Virus record (IMG/VR): IMGVR_UViG_3300009174_000249
Span: 1 to 39,380 of that record
DNA length: 39,380 nucleotides
Reading direction: 5' to 3' (one strand)
Source of the DNA: a virus
Part shown: piece by piece, positions 1-6,313 of the stretch
Numbering within the stretch: position 1 is the stretch's first letter
Layout: every line of letters begins with the position of its first letter
Translations under genes and position numbers: made by a program
Notes under the pieces: model-generated
Seen by the model: only the letters and a program-made list of their open reading frames with translations
Databases searched by the model: none
Told to the model about the DNA's origin: nothing

Positions 1-1227
1 ATGGCTTATGGAATGAACAAGCTTACGGACAAGAAACTCAGAGCTCTGCTGGGTAGGCAGAGCGAACGAGAGTCCAAGATCTCTGACGGGGCAGGGCTAA
101 TGGTTCGGGTCAGTAAGGCCGGCTCTATCAGTTGGTTCTACAAGTATCGCCTTGGTGGGCGTGATACCCCTGCTTTGATGCTCGCTTTGGGAAAATACCC
201 TGATCTCACCCTTGCAAAGGCCAGAGAAAAGCGTGACCAGTGCCGCGCCTGGCTGGCAGAAGGGCGAGACCCTCAGCGAATGTTCAAACTTGGCAGGGAA
301 GAAACGCTAAAGCCGGTGACGGTGAAAGAGGCTCTCGAATACTGGCTCACAGAGTATGTTGATGGAAACCTGGTGAACGATGTTCGATATCGGGAGCGGT
401 TCACCAATCACATATACCCCTATATCGGCGATATGGCGCTCTCTGACTGCGAAACTCACCATTGGCTTACCTGCCTAGCCAGAACGAAGAAAAACGCTCC
501 TAGCGTCGCTGGGATGGTTTTACAGATGGGTCAGCAAGCCTTCAAGTTTTGCCGTATACGCCGTTATGCAGTTTGCCATGCTCTCGACGGGCTTACGATG
601 CAGGATATTGGGGTCAAAACCAGTAAGCGGAAAAGGGTTCTGACGAGCAGGGAATTGACAGATCTGCTAGTAGCCTTGAAAAGCGATTCGTTTTCGCCGT
701 ATTACACCAGCCTGGTATCGCTGCTGATCTCGTTTGGTGCCCGTACTGGTGAAGTCAGGCTTTCGGAGCTGAACGAGTGGGACCTGCGCGACAAACTATG
801 GACCGTTCCTGAAGCGCACAGCAAAAACGGCGAGAAGATAATCAGGCCTATTCCAGACCGCTTATGCCCTCTTATCGAGCAGCTAAAGCAGCAAAACAAA
901 GAGTCCGGGTTGCTGCTGGGTGAAGTTAAAACCGATTCCGCCGTGAGCCAAACAGGGCGAAAAATGTGCCAGCGGCTGGGGCACTCTGAGCACTGGCGGC
1001 TTCACGATTTGCGTCGGACTTTCTCCACAGGGATGAGTGACCTCGGGATCGCGCCTCACATTGTAGAGCTTCTACTTGGTCATACGCTGGGTGGGGTTAT
1101 GGCTGTTTACAACCGTAGTCAGTATTTACCCGAAAAACTAGATGCATTGAATCGGTGGTTAGAGCGACTGGACCTGCTCGCAGGCAATAACGAAAACGTT
1201 GTTATTTTAAATGTAGGTGAAAAATGA
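1..1227 (+). CDS. int: Tyrosine-recombinase integrase, P4/DUF4102 type
   Basis: Site-specific recombinase expected to integrate and excise the phage DNA. The first ~90 residues match the DUF4102 arm-binding domain (GKYPDLTLAKAREKR). A core-binding domain follows, then the catalytic domain with Arg248 (GARTGE), His335 and Arg338 (HDLRRT), His361 (LLGHT) and the likely nucleophile Tyr370 (AVYNRS), so the tetrad is intact. At 408 aa it has the usual family length. The window begins on its ATG; a second ATG four codons in cannot be excluded because nothing upstream is visible. Its last four bases overlap the next gene (ATGA). P4-type integrases usually use tRNA genes or ssrA as attachment sites, but no att site can be identified here. 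Confidence 0.97.
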   Translation: MAYGMNKLTDKKLRALLGRQSERESKISDGAGLMVRVSKAGSISWFYKYRLGGRDTPALMLALGKYPDLTLAKAREKRDQCRAWLAEGRDPQRMFKLGREETLKPVTVKEALEYWLTEYVDGNLVNDVRYRERFTNHIYPYIGDMALSDCETHHWLTCLARTKKNAPSVAGMVLQMGQQAFKFCRIRRYAVCHALDGLTMQDIGVKTSKRKRVLTSRELTDLLVALKSDSFSPYYTSLVSLLISFGARTGEVRLSELNEWDLRDKLWTVPEAHSKNGEKIIRPIPDRLCPLIEQLKQQNKESGLLLGEVKTDSAVSQTGRKMCQRLGHSEHWRLHDLRRTFSTGMSDLGIAPHIVELLLGHTLGGVMAVYNRSQYLPEKLDALNRWLERLDLLAGNNENVVILNVGEK

Positions 1228-2021
1228 GAATTAATAAAAAAAATGACCTGCCAAGTTGGTTCAAGATGGAGAACTATAAATTTGTATCAGAGATTGGAGA
1301 TAAAGAGTTACTTTCTCAATTAGCAGCAAGATATCTTATTATTGCTGAAAGTGAGTTTGTACCGATAGACTCTGAACGAACTTTGGGTAAGGGGTTTATA
1401 GAGAATGCGGAATCCGAAATGGTTGAGTTTGAGACTAGAAATGTTTTTGCAAATGACAATCTTGGCACCCTACCGCAAGGTGGAGGTGTGGAACCACTGT
1501 CTATTCATGATGTGTTGGGAATTTACTCAGACATAAAGTCCAACGAAATTACGGAAGATTTAACATCAGAAAATCACAGTATTATAACGAGGGTAACTGA
1601 ATTAATTAGAAGCGTTAATACGGTTACTGATAATTATTTTAACTATATGTATGTAAAAATAGATTTATCATGGCCTGACGCTTTATTATTGAATGATATT
1701 GAAAACTTGATTCCAAAGTGGAGGCAATGCATATCTAAAGAAGAGCAACGTTCATTGCCTAGTACTTCTTGGCGAGTGGCAAAGAGGAAGATTATCGATT
1801 ACGCGCTACTTCCGTTAATCGATCTGATGATTTGGGAAAAACAGACGGGTAACAAGATAACTAACGGGGTCTTGGCTGTGACTGTCTTCCCTGAAGGCGA
1901 CTATGACTCGACTAGTATCACCCAGACAATCAAGCCAACTATAGAAAAAATGATGGATTATTTTTCTATAGAGAAATACAAGCGTGAAATTTTCGATTGG
2001 AAAGATCGAGCAAATAGTTAG
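1224..2021 (+). CDS. DUF6387-like integrase-associated protein
   Basis: A 265-aa soluble protein starting in an ATGA overlap with the integrase stop, so the two are almost certainly translated together. The N-terminus (KKNDLPSWFKMENYKF) resembles what I recall of the DUF6387 family, which often follows integrases in enterobacterial prophages and islands. No catalytic motif, signal peptide or membrane segment is apparent. Base composition is clearly more AT-rich than the integrase, suggesting separate acquisition. Function is unknown; coupling to int suggests a role in integration control or in the resident state. The family name is from memory. Confidence 0.85.
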   Translation: MRINKKNDLPSWFKMENYKFVSEIGDKELLSQLAARYLIIAESEFVPIDSERTLGKGFIENAESEMVEFETRNVFANDNLGTLPQGGGVEPLSIHDVLGIYSDIKSNEITEDLTSENHSIITRVTELIRSVNTVTDNYFNYMYVKIDLSWPDALLLNDIENLIPKWRQCISKEEQRSLPSTSWRVAKRKIIDYALLPLIDLMIWEKQTGNKITNGVLAVTVFPEGDYDSTSITQTIKPTIEKMMDYFSIEKYKREIFDWKDRANS

Positions 2022-2078
2022 TAGAAGAATAATTTTTTTATCTTGCCGCTGCTAACCTGTCCAAACGTATAGAAAATA

Positions 2079-2106
2079 GCCTCCACAACATACAAACAGT
2101 GGAGGC
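2079..2106 (+). promoter_or_regulatory. Hairpin sequestering the ribosome-binding site of the first AlpA gene
   Basis: GCCTCCAC at 2079-2086 is perfectly complementary to GTGGAGGC at 2099-2106, with a 12-nt A-rich loop. The 3' arm holds the GGAGG Shine-Dalgarno of the ATG at 2110. In RNA this 8-bp stem should block translation until it is opened. The pairing is read directly; the regulatory role is inferred. Confidence 0.65.
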
Positions 2107-2109
2107 AAA

Positions 2110-2412
2110 ATGCCGCAATATACCAATCCTACTCCTGAACAGCGCCGTACAATTCTTGCTGAATACGGCGAGCCTACAGATCGTAATGCGAAAGAACCTG
2201 AGCGAGGGCGCATCACAGGAATTTCACGTTCTACAGCTTGGCAATATGAACGCGATGGTTTATTCCCTGCCCGTCGTCACCTAGGGCGAAAAACTTGCGC
2301 CTGGCTGCTGAGCGATCTGCTTTGGTGGATTCGCAACCCCCCAGCTATTGGTGGTGTGCATAATCCACATGAGCGCCGCAAAGCTAAAGCAGCTGCGGAG
2401 GTGGGCCAATGA
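2110..2412 (+). CDS. AlpA-like phage regulatory protein, copy 1
   Basis: A 100-aa MerR-like winged-helix DNA-binding protein of the AlpA type. AlpA-type proteins in P4-like elements activate or repress int/xis and can act as excisionases. The HTH is around residues 35-55 (ITGISRSTAWQYERDGLFPA), followed by GRKTCAWLLSDLLWW, which corresponds to the W-x(n)-WI segment of the family. ATG 2110 is preceded by GGAGG at 2101-2105, buried in a perfect hairpin. It is a clear paralogue of the gene at 2537, sharing TPEQRR-ILAEYG near the N-terminus, CAWLLSD and RNPPA. It probably controls integrase/excision or the early promoters. Confidence 0.88.
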   Translation: MPQYTNPTPEQRRTILAEYGEPTDRNAKEPERGRITGISRSTAWQYERDGLFPARRHLGRKTCAWLLSDLLWWIRNPPAIGGVHNPHERRKAKAAAEVGQ

Positions 2413-2435
2413 CCAGAATTGTTGGGGTGGCACCT

Positions 2436-2455
2436 TTGTATGGTTTCTCATACAA
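2436..2455. promoter_or_regulatory. Palindromic candidate operator
   Basis: A perfect 7-bp inverted repeat, TTGTATG and CATACAA with a 6-bp spacer, lies in the 124-bp gap between the two AlpA genes, just upstream of the LexA box. Its size and position fit an operator for one of the neighbouring regulators; which one is unknown. Confidence 0.4.
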
Positions 2456-2468
2456 CAACAAATATCAT

Positions 2469-2488
2469 TACTGTGTTTTTATACAGTA
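2469..2488. promoter_or_regulatory. LexA (SOS) box
   Basis: TACTGTGTTTTTATACAGTA keeps the whole conserved part of the enterobacterial LexA operator: TACTGT and ACAGTA with an 8-bp AT-rich centre. It sits 49 bp before the ATG of the second AlpA gene, and TATACA inside it could be a -10 element, so LexA would block the promoter. DNA damage would then switch on the AlpA-like gene and the BRO-N gene behind it. Confidence 0.85.
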
Positions 2489-2536
2489 TTTTAACGCTAA
2501 ACTGTTCTCCATAGCTTCCAAACAAAAGGAGACAGT

Positions 2537-2821
2537 ATGTTAGAGGCCATCTTTACACCACCCACACCTGAGCAACGCCGCAGCATTCTTGCGGAGTATG
2601 GTTTCACCTACGATAAACGCATCCGCGAGCGTGAGTGTTTGGATATCACCAGCTTATCCCGCACCACCCGCTGGCAGTTCGAGAATGAAGGTAAGTTCCC
2701 GGCCCGCTGCCACTTTGGCCGTAATTCATGCGCTTGGCTTCTCAGTGATGTGTTGTGGTGGGTTCGAAATCCACCAGCCGTTACAAACGTTAATAACCCA
2801 TATAGCCGCCGTTCCGCTTAA
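2537..2821 (+). CDS. AlpA-like phage regulatory protein, copy 2 (SOS-controlled)
   Basis: A 94-aa paralogue of the gene at 2110, with the same layout: TPEQRRSILAEYG near the N-terminus, an HTH (ITSLSRTTRWQFENEGKFPA), then CAWLLSDVLWWVRNPPA. The start has AAGGAGA seven bases upstream. The LexA box lies just before it, so this copy is probably made after DNA damage, unlike copy 1, which has a hairpin-occluded ribosome site. It runs into the BRO-N gene after a 13-bp gap, so the two look like an operon. Likely roles are excisionase or early activator. Confidence 0.88.
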   Translation: MLEAIFTPPTPEQRRSILAEYGFTYDKRIRERECLDITSLSRTTRWQFENEGKFPARCHFGRNSCAWLLSDVLWWVRNPPAVTNVNNPYSRRSA

Positions 2822-2834
2822 CGAGGAATAACCA

Positions 2835-3482
2835 ATGAAAATGAAACGTACGGCCATTCTTGGTCGGGCCCCAACTCACCCTGAATTCACTGCTGGTGCC
2901 AATATCGCCGAGCTGAAGTTCCACGACCAGGTGGTAATTCCATTCGACAACGGCGACGGGAAAATATGGTTCACGGCTGAGCAATTGGCCAAGCTGCTCG
3001 GTTATGCAGATGTGAAGCAGGTGAACAAGATCTTCCAGCGCCACAAGGAAGAGTTTACTGAAAGTATGACGATGGTGACCAAAGTGACGGTCAGCAATAA
3101 AAACAATGAGTTAGAGCACGTTCAAATCCGGCTGTTCTCTCTTCGCGGCGCTCACCTGATCGGCATGCTTTCGCGTACCAAGATCGCTAGGGAGCTGCGT
3201 ATCTGGTTGCTGGATTTGGCTGAACAAGAAACCCAGCCGCAGGCCTTGGATCTGGCAAACCTCAGCTTCGCCTCATTGAAGGATTTGTCGGTAAAACAGA
3301 TCACCGATTTTCTCGTTAAGGCAGAGGAATATTCGAAGAGGGAGAACGGCACCAAAGGCAGCATGAAAATGCACCGTCGCAAAAAAGAGAAGAAGGCGAT
3401 CGATAACGCTGACCGAGCAGCAAAGCAATTCATCTTTTTCACTCTGGGGCTTGAGTTCGCTGATGGTGAGGTATGCAAATGA
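2835..3482 (+). CDS. BRO-N domain protein, likely antirepressor
   Basis: A 215-aa protein with an N-terminal BRO-N domain at about residues 25-135 (KIWFTAEQLAKLLGYADVKQ near its start; RLFSLRGAHLIGMLSRTKIA near its end). This DNA-binding domain is common in phage antirepressors. The C-terminal third is charged and lysine-rich (MKMHRRKKEKKA) and matches no domain I know. RBS: GAGGAA at 2822. Placed behind the LexA box and the second AlpA gene, it is a good candidate for the protein that inactivates the phage repressor on SOS induction, as LexA-controlled antirepressors do in Gifsy-type prophages. That role is inferred. Confidence 0.85.
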   Translation: MKMKRTAILGRAPTHPEFTAGANIAELKFHDQVVIPFDNGDGKIWFTAEQLAKLLGYADVKQVNKIFQRHKEEFTESMTMVTKVTVSNKNNELEHVQIRLFSLRGAHLIGMLSRTKIARELRIWLLDLAEQETQPQALDLANLSFASLKDLSVKQITDFLVKAEEYSKRENGTKGSMKMHRRKKEKKAIDNADRAAKQFIFFTLGLEFADGEVCK

Positions 3483-3500
3483 TGGCTGGTTATTACAAAG

Positions 3501-3530
3501 AAAAAGGCAGCACCGCAAATGCTGCCCTTT
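3501..3530 (-). terminator. Intrinsic terminator of the leftward RHH gene
   Basis: On the minus strand GGCAGCA pairs perfectly with TGCTGCC across a 7-nt loop and is followed by TTTTTCTTT. It lies 80 bp past the stop codon of the RHH gene. On the plus strand the T-run is weak (CTTTGGG), so rightward termination is doubtful. Confidence 0.7.
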
Positions 3531-3609
3531 GGGACGACTGCTTTCTCAATCTGAAGCACTGTCAGTATATTGCAGAACGGCAGGATCGGCACTACGAAAA
3601 TTTCGTAGG

Positions 3610-3795
3610 TCAGCCCTCTGGCGATTCTTTGGGTTTCTTGCGCTGCCGGCGCTTGATCTCGCCTTGCATGGCGGTAACGATGAACTGGGCAGTGCTTTCG
3701 CCTTCATCTTTGACTAACTCAACTGCTTCTGCTACTTCGTGCGGAACGCGAGCGCTCATTTTTTGTGATTTGTTGTTGATGTTATTTGGCGACAT
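3610..3795 (-). CDS. YlcI/YnfO-like ribbon-helix-helix regulator
   Basis: A 61-aa basic protein with a single RHH fold: strand KMSARVP, helix HEVAEAVELVKDE, then GES-TAQFIVTAMQGEIKRR as the second helix, and a KRRQRKKPK tail. It resembles the YlcI/YnfO family of small prophage proteins. I chose the ATG at 3795 because GGAG lies ~9 bases upstream; a longer frame starting at 3849 would run through the promoter region. It is the only leftward gene in the early region and is divergent from the Icd-like operon. Three copies of GTGGGTGCCA lie between them, so it is the best candidate for the protein binding those repeats and perhaps for the missing repressor. Confidence 0.75.
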   Translation of the reverse strand: MSPNNINNKSQKMSARVPHEVAEAVELVKDEGESTAQFIVTAMQGEIKRRQRKKPKESPEG

Positions 3796-3816
3796 TACTG
3801 GTCTCCGTGTTTTTTT

Positions 3817-3894
3817 GTGGGTGCCAGTATACACGAAAAATAATTTCAAAAAAGGATTGAAGTGGGTGCCACTTGGTGTTTATAGTGGGTGCCA
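3817..3894. repeat. Three direct repeats of GTGGGTGCCA (candidate operators)
   Basis: The 10-mer occurs exactly at 3817-3826, 3862-3871 and 3885-3894, all in the same orientation, between the divergent RHH and Icd-like genes. Copy 1 abuts the TATACT of a possible leftward -10; copies 2 and 3 touch the -35 and the start region of the rightward promoter candidate. This is the layout of operators for a small repressor controlling both directions. The binding protein is inferred. Confidence 0.65.
3857..3886 (+). promoter_or_regulatory. Rightward early promoter candidate
   Basis: TTGAAG at 3857-3862 and TATAGT at 3881-3886, 18 bp apart, form a good sigma-70 promoter reading toward the Icd-like and early genes. 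The start would be near 3893, giving a leader of ~93 nt. It is overlapped by repeat copies 2 and 3. Confidence 0.55.
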
Positions 3895-3925
3895 GTTGGA
3901 TGTTGCAGCATTCAATAATAGCGAA

Positions 3926-3954
3926 GCTCCAGGGGATTGCAGTCCGCCTGGAGC
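3926..3954 (+). ncRNA. Strong leader hairpin, possible C4-type immunity RNA
   Basis: GCTCCAGG (3926-3933) pairs perfectly with CCTGGAGC (3947-3954). The loop starts with GGA and ends with TCC, so the stem extends by three pairs past a bulged G. No T-run follows, so it is not a terminator. It lies in the leader just before an Icd-like gene. In phage P1 the c4 antisense RNA lies directly upstream of icd, and P4 uses a related CI RNA for immunity. I found no convincing complementarity to the start region of the Icd-like gene, so the C4 assignment rests on position and structure only. Confidence 0.35.
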
Positions 3955-3985
3955 CTCTAACCACAACGTAACTGAGACTTACATT

Positions 3986-4258
3986 ATGGCATGTTCACAT
4001 GATACCCAAACTCGGCCTAAATTTGTATACCTGTTCCTGGGCACCCCCAACGAATTTCCCGACTCCACACCGACGGTGCTTCGCGCTGAGGCCGACACCG
4101 AGGTTGACGCTCGCGCCAAATTCCCTCGCTGGACGCTGACCTTTGCCGCTCAAATCCGCACTGAAGCACCTTGCCGCCTGCAGATTTTCTCCACTGACGA
4201 AGGTTTTATGTGGGTTTACGAACAGCGCCAGTCTGTATCGGAGGTGGCCCATGCATAA
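3986..4258 (+). CDS. Host cell division inhibitor Icd-like protein
   Basis: A 90-aa protein whose segments KFVYLFLGTPNEFPDS and ARAKFPRWTLTFAAQIR match what I recall of proteins annotated as Icd-like in enterobacterial prophages. P1 Icd blocks host cell division. The ATG at 3986 has only a weak Shine-Dalgarno. The frame is open far upstream (to 3473), so automatic annotation may extend it; I start it here because the upstream translation crosses promoter and antisense sequence. It heads the early rightward operon and its last 8 bases overlap the next gene. Function is by family resemblance only. Confidence 0.7.
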   Translation: MACSHDTQTRPKFVYLFLGTPNEFPDSTPTVLRAEADTEVDARAKFPRWTLTFAAQIRTEAPCRLQIFSTDEGFMWVYEQRQSVSEVAHA

Positions 4259-4472
4259 CATTTCCCCTGAAATTCTGACCCTGCTCGGCATTTATCCAGG
4301 TACCACTGGCCGAGTGATGTTGTACGTCGAGAACGGCGTTATCACTTCGAGCCTGCCTATACCTGAGCATCATTTCTGTTGTTCGGTGGAATGCTTCGTT
4401 GAGCTGGCGCAGCGTGCTGGCTGGCATGTCTCACCAGAACGGCCTGATCTGGAGGTTGCCAATGTCGCATGA
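4251..4472 (+). CDS. Small early phage protein, unknown function
   Basis: A 73-aa soluble protein, MHNISPEILTLLGIYPG at the start, with two cysteines in HHFCCSVECF. I do not recognise a family. The start is fixed by GGAGGTGG seven bases upstream, and the gene overlaps both the Icd-like gene (8 bp) and the next gene (11 bp). Tight overlaps and strong ribosome sites across 4.25-5.2 kb show one translationally coupled early operon, as in the accessory early region of P4- and lambda-like prophages. Confidence 0.75.
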   Translation: MHNISPEILTLLGIYPGTTGRVMLYVENGVITSSLPIPEHHFCCSVECFVELAQRAGWHVSPERPDLEVANVA

Positions 4473-4671
4473 AACCTCATTGCCAGAGATGAGCCGGCAG
4501 GCAGACCAATTAAACGCGTTGTTGCTGGCGATGAATATTGGTGCTGACGAAATCGATATTACGGACATGAATACACTCATCACGCTGGCGATTGATCTGG
4601 CTGGTGGGCCAGCCTGTTGGTTACTGGAAGAGCAGCATCGCCGGGAGAAGAAAAATGCGCAGACCTCGTAA
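4462..4671 (+). CDS. Small early phage protein, unknown function
   Basis: A 69-aa acidic helical protein (MSRQADQLNALLLAMNIGAD, then DITDMNTLITLAIDLAGG). No family is recognised. GGAGG lies six bases before the ATG at 4462, inside the end of the preceding gene, and the 3' end overlaps the next gene by 17 bp. The N-terminal half may form a coiled coil. Its role in the early operon is unknown. Confidence 0.72.
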   Translation: MSHETSLPEMSRQADQLNALLLAMNIGADEIDITDMNTLITLAIDLAGGPACWLLEEQHRREKKNAQTS

Positions 4672-4798
4672 TTACAAAATGTTGTCGGAAGTTGTGGCTG
4701 ATCTGCTGCTGATGGCCGGTGTTCTGTTTATCACACTCGGTAGCCTGGCTGGATTCGTTTATCTGCTGGGGCTGATGGCGGGAGGTCATCATGCGTAG
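4655..4798 (+). CDS. Small inner-membrane protein
   Basis: A 47-aa protein starting MRRPRNYKML, with GGGAGAAG as ribosome site. One or two hydrophobic segments cover residues 12-42 (VADLLLMAGVLFITLGSLAG and FVYLLGLMAGG). The basic N-terminus predicts that end in the cytoplasm. It overlaps both neighbours (17 and 8 bp), which supports it as a real gene. Small early membrane proteins of phages sometimes exclude superinfecting phage or alter the host membrane; nothing specific can be claimed. Confidence 0.68.
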   Translation: MRRPRNYKMLSEVVADLLLMAGVLFITLGSLAGFVYLLGLMAGGHHA

Positions 4799-4961
4799 CG
4801 TTAAGGTACTGGATGCCATCAATGCTCTTGCAAAAATCCAGGCGTTGGCCGCCGCTGCTGGCTATCTGACGTCGAGTGAGCGTGAGGAGCAGATCTGTTT
4901 TGAGCTCGTCGATTTGATTGAGGAAATCGCCCGGCGTGGCGCGGAGGCTGAAAATGAATAA
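4791..4961 (+). CDS. Small early phage protein, unknown function (56 aa)
   Basis: A 56-aa gene easily missed because of its size. ATG 4791 has GGGAGG seven bases upstream and overlaps the membrane-protein gene by 8 bp; its stop at 4959-4961 overlaps the next start by 8 bp. The product is helical and acidic (SVKVLDAINALAKIQALAAA, then SEREEQICFELVDLIEEIAR). It fills what would otherwise be the only gap in the operon. Unknown function. Confidence 0.7.
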   Translation: MRSVKVLDAINALAKIQALAAAAGYLTSSEREEQICFELVDLIEEIARRGAEAENE

Positions 4962-5187
4962 GACCCATACCTATCAGACTCATGAGGATGTATTGCTGCA
5001 CGTGCAGCGCACGGCTGATTTGTTGGATTGTGCCCAGCAGATGTTGGCATGTGGCAATGAGCACCTTGTGAGGTACGTCGGCTCAGTAGTTGATGCCGCT
5101 GGTGATTATGCGCAGCGAGCGGCAAATGCGCTGGATCTCGGTGAACAACCAACGGTGAAAAATGAACAGGGGGTGTGCAATGACTGA
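4954..5187 (+). CDS. Small early phage protein, unknown function
   Basis: A 77-aa helical protein starting MNKTHTYQTHEDVLLHVQRT, with GGAGG eight bases upstream inside the end of the preceding gene. The 3' end overlaps the next gene by 8 bp. No family is recognised. The predicted fold is a few amphipathic helices (CAQQMLACGNEHLVRYVG, AAGDYAQRAANALDLG). Same coupled early operon. Confidence 0.72.
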   Translation: MNKTHTYQTHEDVLLHVQRTADLLDCAQQMLACGNEHLVRYVGSVVDAAGDYAQRAANALDLGEQPTVKNEQGVCND

Positions 5188-5923
5188 TAAAACTGAACTG
5201 ATGGCTGGTGGCGCTCTGAATTACGGCTCTGACTATATCGATTCTCAGGAATTGCTGGTGCTGGTCAATGAAGCTCGTAAAGAGTGTGGGCAAAAGCCGA
5301 TCCGTAATAATGATTTTGTTGCCCGTATCAAAGATGAGTTGGCCGGGGAGGCTTACGAAACTTTCGTAACCCCTATGGACAGCAAAAAAGGTGGCGCAGA
5401 CCAGGAAGTCATCGGAATGCACCGTAAGCAAGCCCTCCGTGTCGCGGCGCGGGAGTCGAAAGCGGTGCGCCGTACTCTGGTTGATAAGCTGGAGGCTCGT
5501 TACCAGCCAGCACCCGTGCAGCACGAATTATCCACGATGGAAATCCTGCAGCTTGCGATGGCGTCAGAGCAGGGTCGCCTCGCAGCAGAAGAGCGGGCCG
5601 ACCATGCGGAGCGCACCAAGTCGCAGATTAGCCGCAAACGCGAGGCCTCAGCCCTTGGCAAACTCAGCGCGGCCACCCGTAAATGCCGGGATCTGGAAGA
5701 GCGTCTGGGCGAAAGCGTGAAGCACGCGACCATCACCAAAGTTGAAGGTAAGACCGGCAGTGGGTACAAATTCGTGGATCTGCGCCGTTGGTGTAAGGAG
5801 CGAGGTGTCACGGCGGTCGATGTGCCAGACCCACGCTATGGCAGCGTCAAGTCATGGCCAGCAGGCGCATGGCTGGACGTGTACGGCATTGATCTGCGCA
5901 AACTCTTCGGGGGTGAACTGTGA
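5180..5923 (+). CDS. Phage regulatory protein, Rha/antirepressor-like
   Basis: A 247-aa protein. Residues ~22-100 have the pattern of phage N-terminal regulatory domains of the Rha/antirepressor type: a helix-rich start (SQELLVLVNEARKECGQKPI), then RNNDFVARIKDE and GMHRKQALRVAARESKAVRR. A long Ala/Glu/Arg-rich coiled coil follows (~115-180). A compact C-terminal segment (YKFVDLRRWCKERGV, WPAGAWLDVYGID) resembles the DNA-binding tails of KilA-C-like phage proteins. The start is set by GGGGGTG before ATG 5180. Likely a DNA-binding regulator of early genes or an antirepressor; the subfamily is uncertain. Confidence 0.62.
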   Translation: MTDKTELMAGGALNYGSDYIDSQELLVLVNEARKECGQKPIRNNDFVARIKDELAGEAYETFVTPMDSKKGGADQEVIGMHRKQALRVAARESKAVRRTLVDKLEARYQPAPVQHELSTMEILQLAMASEQGRLAAEERADHAERTKSQISRKREASALGKLSAATRKCRDLEERLGESVKHATITKVEGKTGSGYKFVDLRRWCKERGVTAVDVPDPRYGSVKSWPAGAWLDVYGIDLRKLFGGEL

Positions 5924-6225
5924 GCTATATCGAACAGATTTTATCACGCACCGATATCAGCAACGAAGACACCGAACAATTGAAGTTCATCCGCATGCAC
6001 TCTGAGGGGGCGTATGCCGGGTTGCTGTCCGGGTTAGGCGCCATTGGCAATATCACTTTCTGGGCGTGTGATAATAAAGAATATACGGATGAAATGGCGC
6101 GGGCAGATTTATGTTCACTCGGCGAAATGCTGATGTATATCCCCGGTATTACGGCAGCCCTGAAATTTAATGCTGATGAGGCCGATTTTGCCATTAATGA
6201 TCGTGAGCGAAAAAAGAAACGCTGA
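5920..6225 (+). CDS. Early phage protein, unknown function
   Basis: A 101-aa protein starting at a GTG that overlaps the preceding stop (GTGA), with GGGGGTGAA as ribosome site. It has a hydrophobic centre (AYAGLLSGLGAIGNITFWAC) and a basic tail (NDRERKKKR), but no obvious transmembrane helix. I do not recognise a family. It closes the coupled block; 88 bp with a small CCGAC/GTCGG hairpin separate it from the next gene. Confidence 0.7.
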   Translation: MSYIEQILSRTDISNEDTEQLKFIRMHSEGAYAGLLSGLGAIGNITFWACDNKEYTDEMARADLCSLGEMLMYIPGITAALKFNADEADFAINDRERKKKR

Positions 6226-6313
6226 CACCCAACGTTAATTAATTGCCATCAACAAATTTAATACCGACACCGGTCGGGGGCTTCACTCGGCCGGAATTCG
6301 GGAAGGACAGACT

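Larger units (their letters stand above)
3473..3985 (+). other. Open frame with protein-like start, antisense to the RHH gene
   Basis: An ATG at 3473 (or 3479, overlapping the BRO-N stop) with GAGG upstream opens a frame that stays open to 4258, in frame with the Icd-like gene. The first ~43 codons (KEKGSTANAALWDDCF and following) look like ordinary protein. After ~3610 the frame is the complement of the leftward RHH gene and then crosses the operator region, where the translation looks non-coding. Either a short gene lost its 3' end at a recombination joint, or the frame is open by chance. Confidence 0.3.

Noticed and set aside
1224-2021. DUF6387-like gene as the missing phage repressor
   Set aside because: No helix-turn-helix is visible and it is coupled to the integrase rather than divergent from early genes.
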